Shown: positions 35,597 to 45,729 of the stretch, one piece after another
Layout: each line of letters opens with the position of its first letter
How positions within the stretch are numbered: the stretch's first letter is position 1
Assembly: GCA_039707655.1 (NCBI GenBank)
Contig: CM077665.1
Coordinates: 85,313,954-85,377,953, forward strand
DNA: 64,000 nt
DNA from: Elymus sibiricus
Taxonomy: Eukaryota; Streptophyta; Magnoliopsida; Poales; Poaceae
Reading direction: 5' to 3'
Translations under genes and position numbers: made by a program
Notes under the pieces: model-generated
Databases searched by the model: none
Told to the model about the DNA's origin: nothing
The model's input: only the letters and a program-made list of their open reading frames with translations

Positions 35597-36039
35597 CTGC
35601 AATGCATGTCCAGATAAAATGTCAGGATGGCTACGGAGGCATGCATCAGAGCAGAAGCAACATAAAAACTCTTGAAGCATATAGTAGAAGCTAGATAAGT
35701 GCAGTACCACTCGGTGATTTCTCTCACCAAATCCCATTTTGCCAAGTTCATCATGGTATCCTTAAGTCAGAATGTAAGTGGCGCCACTAGCTGTCCACAT
35801 ATCAACTAAGCGTGCTATGCAGAAACCACAAAACTCAATTTGATGCGGTCATTGCGGTTTTGTGGCCTCATGGATAACCCACTTAGTATCTGTACATAGA
35901 GAATGTATCTATAATTAGATTGAAAATATTCCAAAAAATCACAATAAAACTCAAAAAAGGCATTGAACTGAAGAAATGCGGTCATTCTTCTGTCGCGTTC
36001 TGTTTCCGCGGCATTGAACTGAAGAAATTGGTTCCGCTG

Positions 36040-36420
36040 GGAGTACCTTGGAGGCTTGGAGCAAACAGGGAGGCAGGAGGAAGATGACAGCCGCACCGCC
36101 TCCCAGCGCCGACCCATCCACTCCCTCGTCCATCACGTCTGGACCGTGGGCTCGCGCACGTCCTGGTGCCTCTCCTCTTGTATTATGGGGACGAGGTTTC
36201 CAGCGACGACGCGCACCTGGAAGGAATCGACGGCGTAGCCTAGGGCGGCAGGCCGCCGGACGGGGGAGGGGGGGCCGAAGAGAGAACGAGCTGGCTTGGC
36301 TCCGCGGAAGGAAGAGGTCAGGTGGCGGTGAGGCGGACGGAGATGCGGGGGCGCGCATGGCGTCGTCGCTGTGGCCGTCGCGGTCGGCCGCCGAAGGGGA
36401 CTAAGCGAGTGTTTTTTTTT
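36040..36420 (-). promoter_or_regulatory. GC-rich promoter/first-exon region
   Basis: A sharply bounded GC-rich stretch with CTCTTCC-type runs on the minus strand and a possible donor (CTTCCAG/GTGCGC near 36,216) looks like the first exon and promoter-proximal region of the minus-strand DUF4220 gene. A T-run at 36,411-36,428 borders it. Open frames on both strands are attributed to the base composition. Confidence 0.4.
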
Positions 36421-36642
36421 TTTTTTTTGACAGAGAAAGCGATGAGGCGAGAAGATGAGGCAACACCGCTGGGCTTAGTGGGCTTGGTGGGCTTGTCCAC
36501 ATGGTTTTAGCAGGAGCCAACGTTTTTTTTTTTTGACAGAATTTAGCAGGAGCCAACGCACCCTTTCTCTTCACTCTCCTCTTTTCTCGTTAGAGAAACA
36601 CCGTTGAGCCCCCTCAGAAAAAGAGAGATAGATCCTCAAAAA

Positions 36643-36663
36643 TAAAGAGAGAGAGAGAGAGAA
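36643..36663. repeat. GA microsatellite
   Basis: About ten AG dinucleotides in a row, in non-coding DNA. Confidence 0.85.
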
Positions 36664-37433
36664 TCACCGTTGAGAACTTGAGATCCTGTCTCGTCTTCCT
36701 CCTCCTAACTGCATATCGACCAGTCCTACAGCAAAAATGCATATTGATTATCTAGGAAAAAACTGCATATTAATCTATCGAGATCAAATAACCACACCAA
36801 GATTAAATGACAACGAGGTATATTGAGGCGGTTAACCAAACATTGGTTGCATTTGGCATTGTCGTACTCCTGCCAGTTACCCTGTGCACCGTGACTAAAT
36901 AGAGTATGATCAATGGCAAAACGAACACCCTGAAATTGCACCCATGTACACTGGCCGCTATGAATGCACATACATACATCAGATCCCTATGAGCATCCCG
37001 ATAGACTAACCTAGCAAATCTTGGAATTGATGAAGTCACAACCACGTCGATGGAAACGTCGTAACCCACTAATCAAATATCACAGGGACGCCTGAAATAA
37101 ATTCAGAAAAATACGAGCACTCATGTGAAGTTTAGAACTTGAATCCGAGTGAGTTGGTTTCATCATAAGAAACCTAATCATCTAAGTTACGTTTAGTTTG
37201 CAATACTTGTGCGATGTTGATCGACAAAGTTTCATGTTCGAATGTCCTCTTGTTCGGGAGAAAAATAAGGAAATTTCTACGCTGGAACCGTCCAGGTAAA
37301 GGATGCACATGTATGAGAGCTCCACTACCACTTTCACGTGCCCAAATCATTGCCGCCGGGCGCGGGTAACGACAGGGTTATATTACTGAAAAATTCTAGA
37401 GGGAGCAAGATAGGCCCGGATAGATACTATATA
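36664..37433. other. intergenic, one unassigned minus ORF
   Basis: A minus-strand frame at 36,971-36,726 contains a Cys-containing stretch ending in CNQCLVNRLNIPRCH that looks protein-like, but no domain is recognised and it lacks neighbours. It may be an exon relic. Confidence 0.25.
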
Positions 37434-37667
37434 CTCCCTTCGTTTTTATTTACTTTGCATATTAGTTTTGTCTCCGGTCAATTTTTTTAACTTTGATCAA
37501 ATTTAAAAAAAAATGACATCCACAATACCAAATCAATACTATTGGAATCGCCAGTCAATATATTTATACTATATATAACTTTTGATGTGAAACTTTAGAC
37601 TAATTTTTATAAACTTGGTCAAACTTACATCAAATCTAATTTGTAGAGTAAATAAAAACGAAGAGAG
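37434..37667 (+). mobile_element. Stowaway MITE 1
   Basis: A 234-bp element begins CTCCCTTCGTTTTTATTTAC and ends with its complement GTAAATAAAAACGAAGAGAG. It is flanked by TA on both sides (37,432-37,433 and 37,668-37,669), the Tc1/mariner target duplication. There is no coding capacity. Confidence 0.9.
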
Positions 37668-37999
37668 TACATGACATATTGACCCAAGTATATATAACTA
37701 CATATTACAAGGATAAAAACTAGTAGTGGACTGAGCAGAAATCAGATGACTAGATTTCTTTTGGGGGAGTTTGATCACTTGTCCTCAAGTCATAGTCTTG
37801 ACATGGTTAGGTATCAGGTATAGGCCACAACACCGAGTCACCGTCGCCTCTTCAAAAATGCATAGGTTCCTCCGTCTCCCTTCGGTGCCGTCGCCGGTCT
37901 GCCTCTTTTCCGGTGGCTCTAGGACCATGGAGGCTTGTTGGACCCCGGACTTTGCCGGCGGGACGGTTTCGCTTTTAGTTGTTTCGTTGAGGTTTGTTA

Positions 38000-38500
38000 G
38001 GGTGTGTGTCATGTTCAGGAAGGTAAGACAGTGACGGTCCCTTGAAGATGGAATAAGTTTCTTCCCACCTAGCCCCCGTCTCGGTGGTGCATCTAGCGTC
38101 GTCTGAGGGCGTTTTGAGGTGTGTCTCCGACGGATCTCACAGGATTTGGTCGGCGGTTGTCTCTGGTGGATCTACTCGGATCTGGTACTTGTTAGTCTAC
38201 GTTCGTGTGTCTTCAGGTTGGATCCTTCCGACCTACGCGTCTTTTCATCGACAGTGGTTGTTGTTCTGGTGCGCTGGTCTTATGGAGTCTTAGCACGACG
38301 ACTTCCCAACTGTCTACAACAACAACTATTGCCCGGCACCGATAGGGGAGGGGTGATGATGTTGGTGCGCTTTCGGCTCGTTTCGGTGCTTGTAGTAGTC
38401 GCTAGGTAGTCCACAGATCTAGATATAATTTTTATTATTTATTATGTTTGTTCTACTATCATGATTGAATATGAATTGATCGGAAGTTTTCTTGGAAAAA
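38000..38500 (+). mobile_element. possible non-LTR (LINE/SINE-type) 3' relic
   Basis: The segment has a G/T-rich body and ends AAGTTTTCTTGGAAAAAAATAG, resembling the tails of Triticeae non-LTR retrotransposons. No reverse-transcriptase frame or target duplication was identified, so this is tentative. Confidence 0.3.
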
Positions 38501-38650
38501 AATAGACTTGATGACATGGTTGCTCGTAGTTTTCTAAAGGAAAAAGGGTAGCAGTTTTTTTTTTTTTGAAAGGGGTAGTAGTTTTTTCTTTAAACAAAGG
38601 AGAGACCGGTAATGATACTCTGAATGCAGCTTTATCTGAAACCCGCGTCA

Positions 38651-38658
38651 CTATATAA
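38651..38658 (+). promoter_or_regulatory. TATA box of the lipid-transfer gene
   Basis: CTATATAA lies 73 bases before the start codon, a typical distance for a compact leader. Confidence 0.7.
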
Positions 38659-38730
38659 CCCATCCGGCGGCCAACCAGACACCATACGACCTACGTTCCT
38701 TGCACACGCTGCACAACTCCCGTGCACGCA

Positions 38731-39446
38731 ATGGCGTCCAAACCGATCTTCCCCTGCGTCCTTCTCCTGATCGCCGTCACCGCCGCGGCAATCACACCGG
38801 CATCCGCGGCCGGAGCGAACCCCATCGCCATCGGCGGCGGCTCCAACGAGACCACGACGTGCGTGCCGACTCTTCAGCAGCTTCTGTCGTGCCTGGACTT
38901 CATCGAGCACCGCACCGACGCGATCCCGCTGCCCTGCTGCGTCCAGGTGAACACCACAGTGGCCCAGCAGCCGTGCTGCCTCATGCACGTCCTGCGCGGC
39001 GACGTCGGGCGGCTCATGGGGCCGGAGTTCGACAGCGGCCGCGCCATGGTCAACGTCACCTCCAGGTGCCTCGGCGACGGCTCGATCCTCATGTCCATCA
39101 CTCGTTCGTGCGCAGGTTCGTGATCGCACGTACCGAGTGTATTTTTACTACCGATCTGTTGTCAATCGTCCTTGATTTTATGTACTGTTCTTCAGGCAAG
39201 CCGCTTCCGCCGCTGACGCCTGAATATCCCTTCACTGCCGCGTTGCCGCCGCCGCCGCAGTCATCGTCAGGTGAGCAGATCAGTTCTGAGATCGCCGTGC
39301 TTTTGTTGTATAATACGTATATTTGCATTGTTCTGACGTGTGATTCCGTTTGTCGATCGTTTGGTTCTCTGTATGCAGGAGCAGGACGGCTGGAAGGTTT
39401 GTCTTACGCCGTAATGCTAATTGCACTCGTTGCAATCTTCTTGTGA
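38731..39446 (+). CDS. GPI-anchored non-specific lipid-transfer protein (LTPG-like)
   Basis: Three exons (38,731-39,115; 39,196-39,270; 39,379-39,446) join into 175 codons ending in TGA. Introns of 80 and 108 bases have GT...AG ends (CAG/GTTCG, TTCAG/G; CAG/GTGAG, GCAG/G). Residues 1-27 form a signal peptide. The eight-cysteine fold follows at C44, C54, C69-C70, C82-C83, C113 and C127. Then come a Pro-rich linker (PLPPLTPEYP, LPPPPQ), a small-residue SSSGAG site and a hydrophobic tail ending AIFL, as expected for GPI anchoring to the outer plasma membrane. Such proteins bind lipids and act in cuticle or wall lipid deposition. N-glycosylation sequons are at N39, N74 and N108. The start at 38,731 is the first ATG with a full signal peptide. 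An oddity is that cysteines 5 and 6 are adjacent rather than C-X-C. It appears functional. Confidence 0.85.
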
Positions 39447-39651
39447 TCTATGGGGAAACTGGCGGCCAGCTGGCTGGACGTGGAACAAATCTGGACATGT
39501 TAATTTGATGTTGAACAAAATATAGTTAATTACTGTGCTTCTCTTTCTTTCTTTACCCTATGTTTCTTCCGTAAATTTACACGTACATGCTTGTGCTTAG
39601 AGCATCTCCCGCAGCTTCCTCAAAAAACTTCCCCTCGCTAAGTGCTTACTA

Positions 39652-39811
39652 CTTCCCGTATTCCTAAATACTATAAGTCTTTTTAAAATTTTCAATAAAG
39701 ACTGCATCAAATATATATAGACATATTTTATAGTATAGATTCACCCATTTTCTTTCGTATGTAGTCAATATTGAAATCTCTAAAGGGACCTACATTTAGA
39801 AACGGAAGGAG
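39652..39811 (+). mobile_element. Stowaway MITE 2
   Basis: A 160-bp element begins CTTCCCGTATTCCTAAATA and ends CATTTAGAAACGGAAGGAG, its imperfect complement, with TA on each side. It is more degenerate than the element at 37,434. It lies about 200 bases downstream of the lipid-transfer gene. Confidence 0.75.
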
Positions 39812-40027
39812 TAGCAAATATGCTTGTATTCGTAACAGAAAGCATTACAATGGGAGAAAATTTATCCCTGCACCCTTTTAGTGGTTGCAGAGATACGGTA
39901 GAGATACGAACTTTGGAGAATTCTCAAGCACAAACATTCCCCGGCATTTCTTAGTTAATTCCATTTGTATCTAATACTTTGAGTACATAAAAGATCTGTA
40001 TGCTATGCCATTCAGTCAAATACCTAA

Positions 40028-40749
40028 GAGCATTTCTAACCGGTCCCCTATAATTTAGAGAAGAATATGGCCAAGCATCCTTTAGAGAAGCATAACCGAC
40101 TCTCAATACTGAACTCCCTGAACTTCAATTTGGTTTATACATTTCGTCGAAACACTTGCTATCCGTCACGGCGAGTGGCGAGGATGGTGACCACTGGACG
40201 AGCAACACCGGCGAGGAGGACGCTTCATCAGTGACCCCAACACGTGCGGCATGTGGAGATCCAACCCGTACTCTTACGCCATGGTGGTCGAGAAGTCATG
40301 CTACGACTTCTCCACACTGGACTTGTACGTCGATGGGTTGCTGATGAAGAGGTTCCCCGCTGCGCTCGAGTTCGCCATCGCCGGGAACTCCTCGTGCTCA
40401 ACGAAAGGCCAGAGCCCACCTCCGGACTATACGTGCGCCAGCAACAACAACTACTATGTCAACGCCACAATTGGCCTCTTCGGCAATTGGCAAACCGTGG
40501 TGGGGTGTAGCGACGGCAGTCCGGGGCTAGGCCGCGGCGGCGCAGACGAAACATGAGGTGCATGATCATCTTTGGAGTGATTTTTTTTCCTCTAGCCAGC
40601 TACAAGTGAGTATATTTGGGATTGAGAGGCGGCTAGAGTAAAACTTATCCTCCTAAAGCTTTTGAGGGATTGTTTAGGTGTCGGTTAAAGGAGGAAAACT
40701 GAATTTATCTTCCTTTAACGTTTTATTGGAGATCGGTTAGAGATGTTGC
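40028..40749 (+). mobile_element. inverted-repeat element carrying a WAK fragment
   Basis: The left end, GAGCATTTCTAACCGGTCCC, pairs with the right end, whose complement is CAACATCTCTAACCGATCTC. A second inverted match lies inside: ACCGACTCTCAATA near 40,095 against the complement of the AGAGGCGGCTAGAG region near 40,625. Between them lies a wall-associated-kinase ectodomain fragment. Flanking three bases (TAA left, CAA right) do not give a clean duplication, and the superfamily is undetermined. The arrangement suggests a gene-capturing (Pack-type) DNA transposon. Confidence 0.45.
40200..40556 (+). pseudogene. wall-associated-kinase-like ectodomain fragment
   Basis: The frame through 40,224-40,556 reads FISDPNTCGMW, then Y-A-M-V-V-E-K-S-C-Y-D-F-S-T, then LEFAIAGNSSC and a cysteine-poor end. 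This matches the pattern of the extracellular galacturonan-binding/WAK-associated region of grass WAK receptor-like kinases, which sense cell-wall pectin. No signal peptide, EGF repeat, transmembrane helix or kinase domain follows. The expected C-x-C end of the domain is altered, and the frame stops at TGA 40,554. It is therefore a fragment, possibly mobilised by the flanking inverted repeats. Confidence 0.65.
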
Positions 40750-40787
40750 AAGGCCCCCAATCATTCCGGAGGCGGTCAGTTTTTGTA

Positions 40788-41114
40788 CTACAATTGATTA
40801 TAATTTTTCAGCATTGTGATTATCATGACCCCCTTTTCCAGTAGTTCCATATATACTTCCATATTCTCGGAGAGCTGGCATACTGAATCAAGTACAACAT
40901 GTGACCTTTGGCCAATAATGTGAGTGTTTTTCTGTCCAAGGGTGGTGAAAGAGTTGGTAGCTATAGATGCGGAAGCAAGAGCAAGACACTGGTCTTTGTC
41001 CTGATGCACTATGAAAGTGAAACCAAGCCGAAAGTCCATGAAAATAGAAAATAATACGATCAGCACATAGATATGTCTGATGGGTCCGTAGCTAAATATT
41101 ACCAAGTTAACCAT
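40788..41114 (-). other. unassigned minus-strand ORF
   Basis: A 108-codon frame has one hydrophobic segment near its N-terminus (HIYVLIVLFSIFMDF) followed by a soluble part ending in TAG. No family is recognised. A gypsy LTR begins 100 bases upstream of its start, so any longer gene would have been cut there. Confidence 0.25.
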
Positions 41115-41212
41115 TCCTTGAACACACAGAGTGCATCCCAGGAGGTGGGAGAAAGTTGCATGGTGTTAATCTCTCTGTGTTAAGACGGTGGCGCCTAATC
41201 TGGAGGAACTGG

Positions 41213-41693
41213 TGTCGGTGTCAAAACCGGCGGATCTCGGGTAGGGGGTCTCGAGATGTGAGTCTAGGATCGATGGTAACAGGGAACGAAAGAGACGATG
41301 TTTACCCAGGTTCGGGTCCTCCTATGGAGGTAAAACCCTACGTCCTGCTTGATTATATTGCTGTGTATGAAGGTTACAGAGTTGATCTACCTCGAAATCG
41401 AATAGCTAAAACCCTAGATGAGTTTCTCTGCCTCACAATCTAAAACCCTCCCGGTTTATATAGACACCAGGGGGTATCTAGGGTTTACACATGATAGGTC
41501 TCCTGCCGGGGATGGAGATGTTGATTTCCTCATCTTGACTTGGAGTGCACGACGCGCCTTCGAGACTTCCTTCTAGAACACGGGGTCGTGGCGTATCCGG
41601 CCCTTCCTTCGATCGTCAGAGAGCGGCCCACCTAGCCGGCCTATTAAGAGATAGGCCAGCGGCCCGAGGAGCCCTTAGTCCAGAACTCCCTCA
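41213..41693 (-). repeat. gypsy LTR, second element
   Basis: A 481-bp LTR on the minus strand starts TGAGGGAGTTCTGG and ends TTTTGACACCGACA. On the plus strand it opens TGTCGGTGTCAAAACC. The adjoining minus-strand sequence GGGGGCTAC fits a purine-rich tract, so this is the 3' LTR of an element extending rightwards under the copia insertion. Confidence 0.75.
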
Positions 41694-42281
41694 GTAGCCC
41701 CCGAACTAGCCCCCAACGCCAAGGGTCGCAGTACTAGCAGCTTCACGTGATCAAAGTCTTCGGCTTGCGGGGTGAGTTCCTCTTCCCATCAATGATCGGC
41801 AGAGATAAGTCCGGCTTCCGGTGACACGTAGTTTTACAGTTCATACGATCGTCCGGACACCATGAGTCGCTTAGCCCTGAAGGCCAAATGTCAAAGTGCA
41901 AACAGTGTTTTCTGACAGTCCTTCTGATGAAGGGTCGTGGCCTAGCACAACTGCTGAACCAGTTATGGAAACTTGATTCGTGGTTCAAGGCCGTCTTTAC
42001 ATTGGCACGACTCATCAATGTGTAGATCGTGCTCCGTTTCACACGGGATACGATTAACGCCCTAGGTTACTTCACGCGTGCATAACGGCACGCACGTCTT
42101 GAGAAGCGGAGAGGTTTGCGGCACAGTAAAAGGAGGCTAATCGGCGTCACGCCTCATAAAAGGGAAAAAAACCCGAGGCCTATTCACGCTTCCCCTTCGC
42201 ATCCCTCGCTTGCTCAATCTCCCCAAGCTCCAAGAGCCCAGATCCAGTTCTTCCTCCTCCGAGCTTAGCCATGGCGGGTTC
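41694..42281 (-). mobile_element. gypsy 3' internal remnant, probably Tat lineage
   Basis: Non-coding internal sequence adjacent to the 3' LTR, cut by the copia LTR at 42,282. The opposite strand has a promoter-like layout: CATAAAAGGG at about 42,155, a pyrimidine-rich leader, and an ATG in strong context (AGCCATGGCG) at 42,271. Antisense ORFs near the 3' end are known in some Tat-lineage gypsy elements. Confidence 0.5.
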
Positions 42282-43735
42282 TATAGGAGATATGCCCTAG
42301 AGGCAGTAATAACAGTTACTTTTGTATCTCCGAGTTTGTAATGAATGTTTATGATCCATGCTATAACTGCAATGATTCTCGAGTCTGCAATATCCACGAG
42401 GCCCGGAGGGAAACTCATTTGCACGTGTGGTATAATAAACGGTGAAATGTATTCCTAGTCTTGCCTCTAAGACTGGCTCAAGTATTGCATGATGATCCTG
42501 TTTTCCTGATCATGGGCATGGCTTTGCCGGCAATTTTGAGGGCACCATGAGAGTATCGAGTTCCTTCGTGCTTTCTTCGTGAACTTTGGGGTTTGTTAAA
42601 CGTCATCCGTTACTGGGTGGCTATTACGGCGGCTTACGGGTTCATGGAAAAGTATGGCAAGTAACATGATAGCTCAAGATTGGGATTTGCTCCTCCGACG
42701 ATGGAGAGCTATTCTCGGGCCCTCTCGGTGTTACGGTATCCATCATCGTCTGGCCAGACACAGTGTGATTTGATCACAGGGATGCCGGAACACGAAAACG
42801 AGAAAAGAGAACAAAACCGGTAACGAGGTAACTTGCATAGTGGACAAGTTGTTGATCCACGGGGATGCAGAAAATCTCACCTCGGGTGTTTGTGACATAT
42901 CGCGAAGCAGCAGGAATAGCTCACGGCAACTGGAGGTTCACTCGAATATTCATTCGTGTGGGTATAGGGGTCAATATGGGTGTCCACGGCTCCGATGTTG
43001 ATCATTGATCGGAAGGGGTTCCGGGTCATGTCTATGCTTCACCGAACCTATAGGGTCACACGCTTAAGGGTCATCTATCTGCTGAATACTAGACAGGGAG
43101 TCTGAGAGAAAATCACCGAAAAAGTTTCGGACACCGGAAAAGTTTCGGACAGCGGAAAAGTTCCGCAGAGAGAACACCGGAACAGTTTCGGTAAAACTGA
43201 AAAGTTGTTTCAGGGGATACCATTAAGTCAAATTGGTTTCGGCACATGCCTGATAATTCTTGGAGGGTGCCAGAATCATTCTGGAAACTTCTGGGAATTT
43301 TCCGGAAGAAAAACCGGAAATGTTCCGGAGCTGCCGGAACCGCTTCGGATGCTTTTCGCAAATGAAAATCACTAATTCGGAATTGTTCCGGATCGCATTG
43401 AAAATTATTTTAGTGGGTACTCGAAATGTTCTAAGCCCACATAAATATTTCAGTTCGACCGGATGCTGAAAAATGTCGTCGTGAATAGTGAAAGTGCTTT
43501 TTGGGATATTTTTGGAAAGTCACCTTTTGGGATATTTCCAAAAGGCTTCTAGAAGGGCTTGGGGGCCAAGGAAGCCTCTCATGGGGGGGGGGGGCCCAAG
43601 GGGTGGCCAGCCAAGGGTGGAGCCCCTCCATGGAGCTCCACATGGCACCCCTTTTCCTTCTTATGGTTTTTTATGTGTGACATAAAGTGGGGGTAGTTTG
43701 GTACTTTGTGTGGCCATCCTACCCCTTGGCTTTCC

Positions 43736-43744
43736 TATAAATAG
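43736..43744 (+). promoter_or_regulatory. TATA box in copia 5' LTR
   Basis: TATAAATAG followed by AGGGGG, the likely core promoter of this element. Confidence 0.7.
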
Positions 43745-43972
43745 AGGGGGTGAGGGCTGCCATATCTTCATCCCTTGCTCTCATACACATGCTATGCTTT
43801 GCTAGCTCTCTCTCTCTCTCTCCCTCCCACGAAAAGAGTTTTTCGTAGAGCCGAAAGGTTGTCTGGGTTCCGGCAGGAACTAGTTCTGGACGGCGAAGCC
43901 CTGCCGGATAGATGACACCGTATGTGTGCAACTCTGTAGAGAGATCATAGTTTCGGTCTTAGTTCGAGAGTG

Positions 43973-44127
43973 CCTCCCGAAGGGCTGTCCTAGTGACCGT
44001 CCAAGTTTCGAAGGTCCTCCCGAAGGGCTGTCCGAGTGACCGTCCAAGTTTCGAAGGTCCTCCCGAAGGGCTGTCCGTGACATCGTCCGAGGGACTGTCC
44101 AACCGCCTCCCGAAGGGCTGTCCGACA
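43973..44127 (+). repeat. 43-bp tandem repeats in the LTR R/U5
   Basis: Units start at 43,973, 44,016, 44,059 and 44,106, each opening CCTCCCGAAGGGCTGTCC. The first two are near identical and the third diverges in its second half. Lying downstream of the TATA box, they would be transcribed. This is not a CRISPR array: units abut directly with no unique spacers. Confidence 0.85.
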
Positions 44128-44321
44128 AGGGAGTACATCCTCGCGGTTGGGAGGTTGTAAATCCTAGCTGCGGGCATCTGCACCAACGATCTCCACCGAC
44201 TCTTCTTCCGCTGCGCTTCGAGTCGGTATGGATCAGATCAAACCTTGTATGCAGTCTCCATAGTGGTCCTGGGCGTGCTCGCTGTACCGAAATTTTTGTT
44301 TTCTGTCGCGTTCCCCAACAG

Positions 44322-44333
44322 TGGCATCAAGAG
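44322..44333 (+). promoter_or_regulatory. primer-binding site, diverged tRNA-iMet type
   Basis: TGGCATCAAGAG one base after the LTR resembles TGGTATCAGAGC with a T-to-C change and an extra A. Confidence 0.7.
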
Positions 44334-45729
44334 CCAGGCTATGCGTAGATACATGTTATGATCTAGAATACATGAGATGTATGGGTATTGCATAGTATAA
44401 TTTTGTAGTAGATAAGATCTATTACTGAAAATTATTTGTGCGGGTAGCAGATGAAATCTGTTACCCGATGTTCCTGTTGCTTCCCTTGAATTTGCGTAGT
44501 CCTAATCTTGACGGCATGGTGGAATCTCACAAAGTTCTGGCAATCCGCGATCCTTTCATGCTGCTCCTGAGTATGCTGATTGACAGATCAACGAAGTGCT
44601 AACAGTTCTTTGGGTTCCACCATAGTTAAAGAAAGATGGATGTTTCGCAGACGAAAGGGCAATGCAGATATGATCTGCACGGGGGTCACACGTATGACGA
44701 AGTTTAGTATGGGGCTCGAGATTTTATTATCTCGTGTTTCATACACCCTGGAAAGTTAATCTAGCAACTTGAATTATCATACTTGATGATGAGCGTTGGT
44801 AGCTGCGGTTTGAGTCAAAACCTTAGAAGCCACGTAAAATAAAATTTTGTATAAACCGATTAGAGGCGTCTAACTTGGTTTTGCAGGATGGTTTGCATGT
44901 GATGTGGTATAGCAAGTCTCATATTAATTTGATTATGTATGAGATGACTATATGATGTAATTAACATGACCTGCGTGTCATGATTCGGCATGATGGCTGG
45001 AGCCATATGATTGCACTTTAATGACCTGCGTGTCAACCTTATGTAATGCACTTATTTTATTAGCTATAGAGATAGCAATATTATCTGGTGCATCGACAAG
45101 GTGGTGGCAATCTTCGCGAAGGTGAACACCGACGCGAATGCCGAAGACGAAGAAATACTTGGCTTCTCCGTCAGAAGGGGCTATACCATATCATGCTATT
45201 ATGAATTGCCTGAGATGTTTATCCCTTATGTTGCACCCTTCTTGATTGCTCCGTAGTCGCTTTTATTAGGGTGATCTCTCACTTTAAAAATATCAAAGTA
45301 GTTAGTGTTCACCCAAGTGTAGCACCGTCTAAAATTCGTATCTTTTCAGGGTGCGCCATGTCCACATGGGTACGAACGAATCGAGAGGAATGAGGCGGGT
45401 GAGGTCAGACCTCGCAGCAAGATCACTTGGTTGTCTTTGACGTTCAGGCAGGATCGTCCTGAGCTCGGAACACACCCATCGAAAGATGAACAAGAGTCAC
45501 ATGGAGATGTGATCGGCAAGTTTGCCTACCGATTGAAATTCTCGTCATCAGTGATGTCCACATCAATGGCGTTGAATTGAAATGTGGGTCTTGTATCACT
45601 CATAATCAATTTTGAGAGATATTTTTCTGAGTGCGAGTGCACTTTAGAATAAAATTGTTTATTCACTAGTGCAAAAATCATTATGAACAAAGTCTAAAGT
45701 GGATTTTTGTGTTTACCGTTGTAGATCAA
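44334..45729 (+). other. copia untranslated leader
   Basis: About 1.4 kb without coding frames, between the primer-binding site and the gag ATG, comparable with the leader at 7,821-9,065. Confidence 0.7.

Larger units (their letters stand above)
42282..44320 (+). repeat. copia 5' LTR (second family)
   Basis: A 2,039-bp LTR begins TATAGGAGATATGCCC, not TG, and ends CCCCAACA. It contains a CCGGAAAAGTTTCGGA-type repeat cluster (43,107-43,180), TATAAATAG at 43,736-43,744, a CT microsatellite at about 43,806-43,826 and a 43-bp tandem repeat (43,973-44,127). It lacks about 130 bases found in the 3' LTR at about 62,858-62,990. Confidence 0.9.

Noticed and set aside
38632..39129. 165-codon antisense frame opposite the lipid-transfer gene
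   Set aside because: It has no signal peptide or domain and mirrors the GC-rich first exon.
43973..44127. Regularly spaced direct repeats resembling a CRISPR array
   Set aside because: The units are tandem without unique spacers and lie in a plant retrotransposon LTR.
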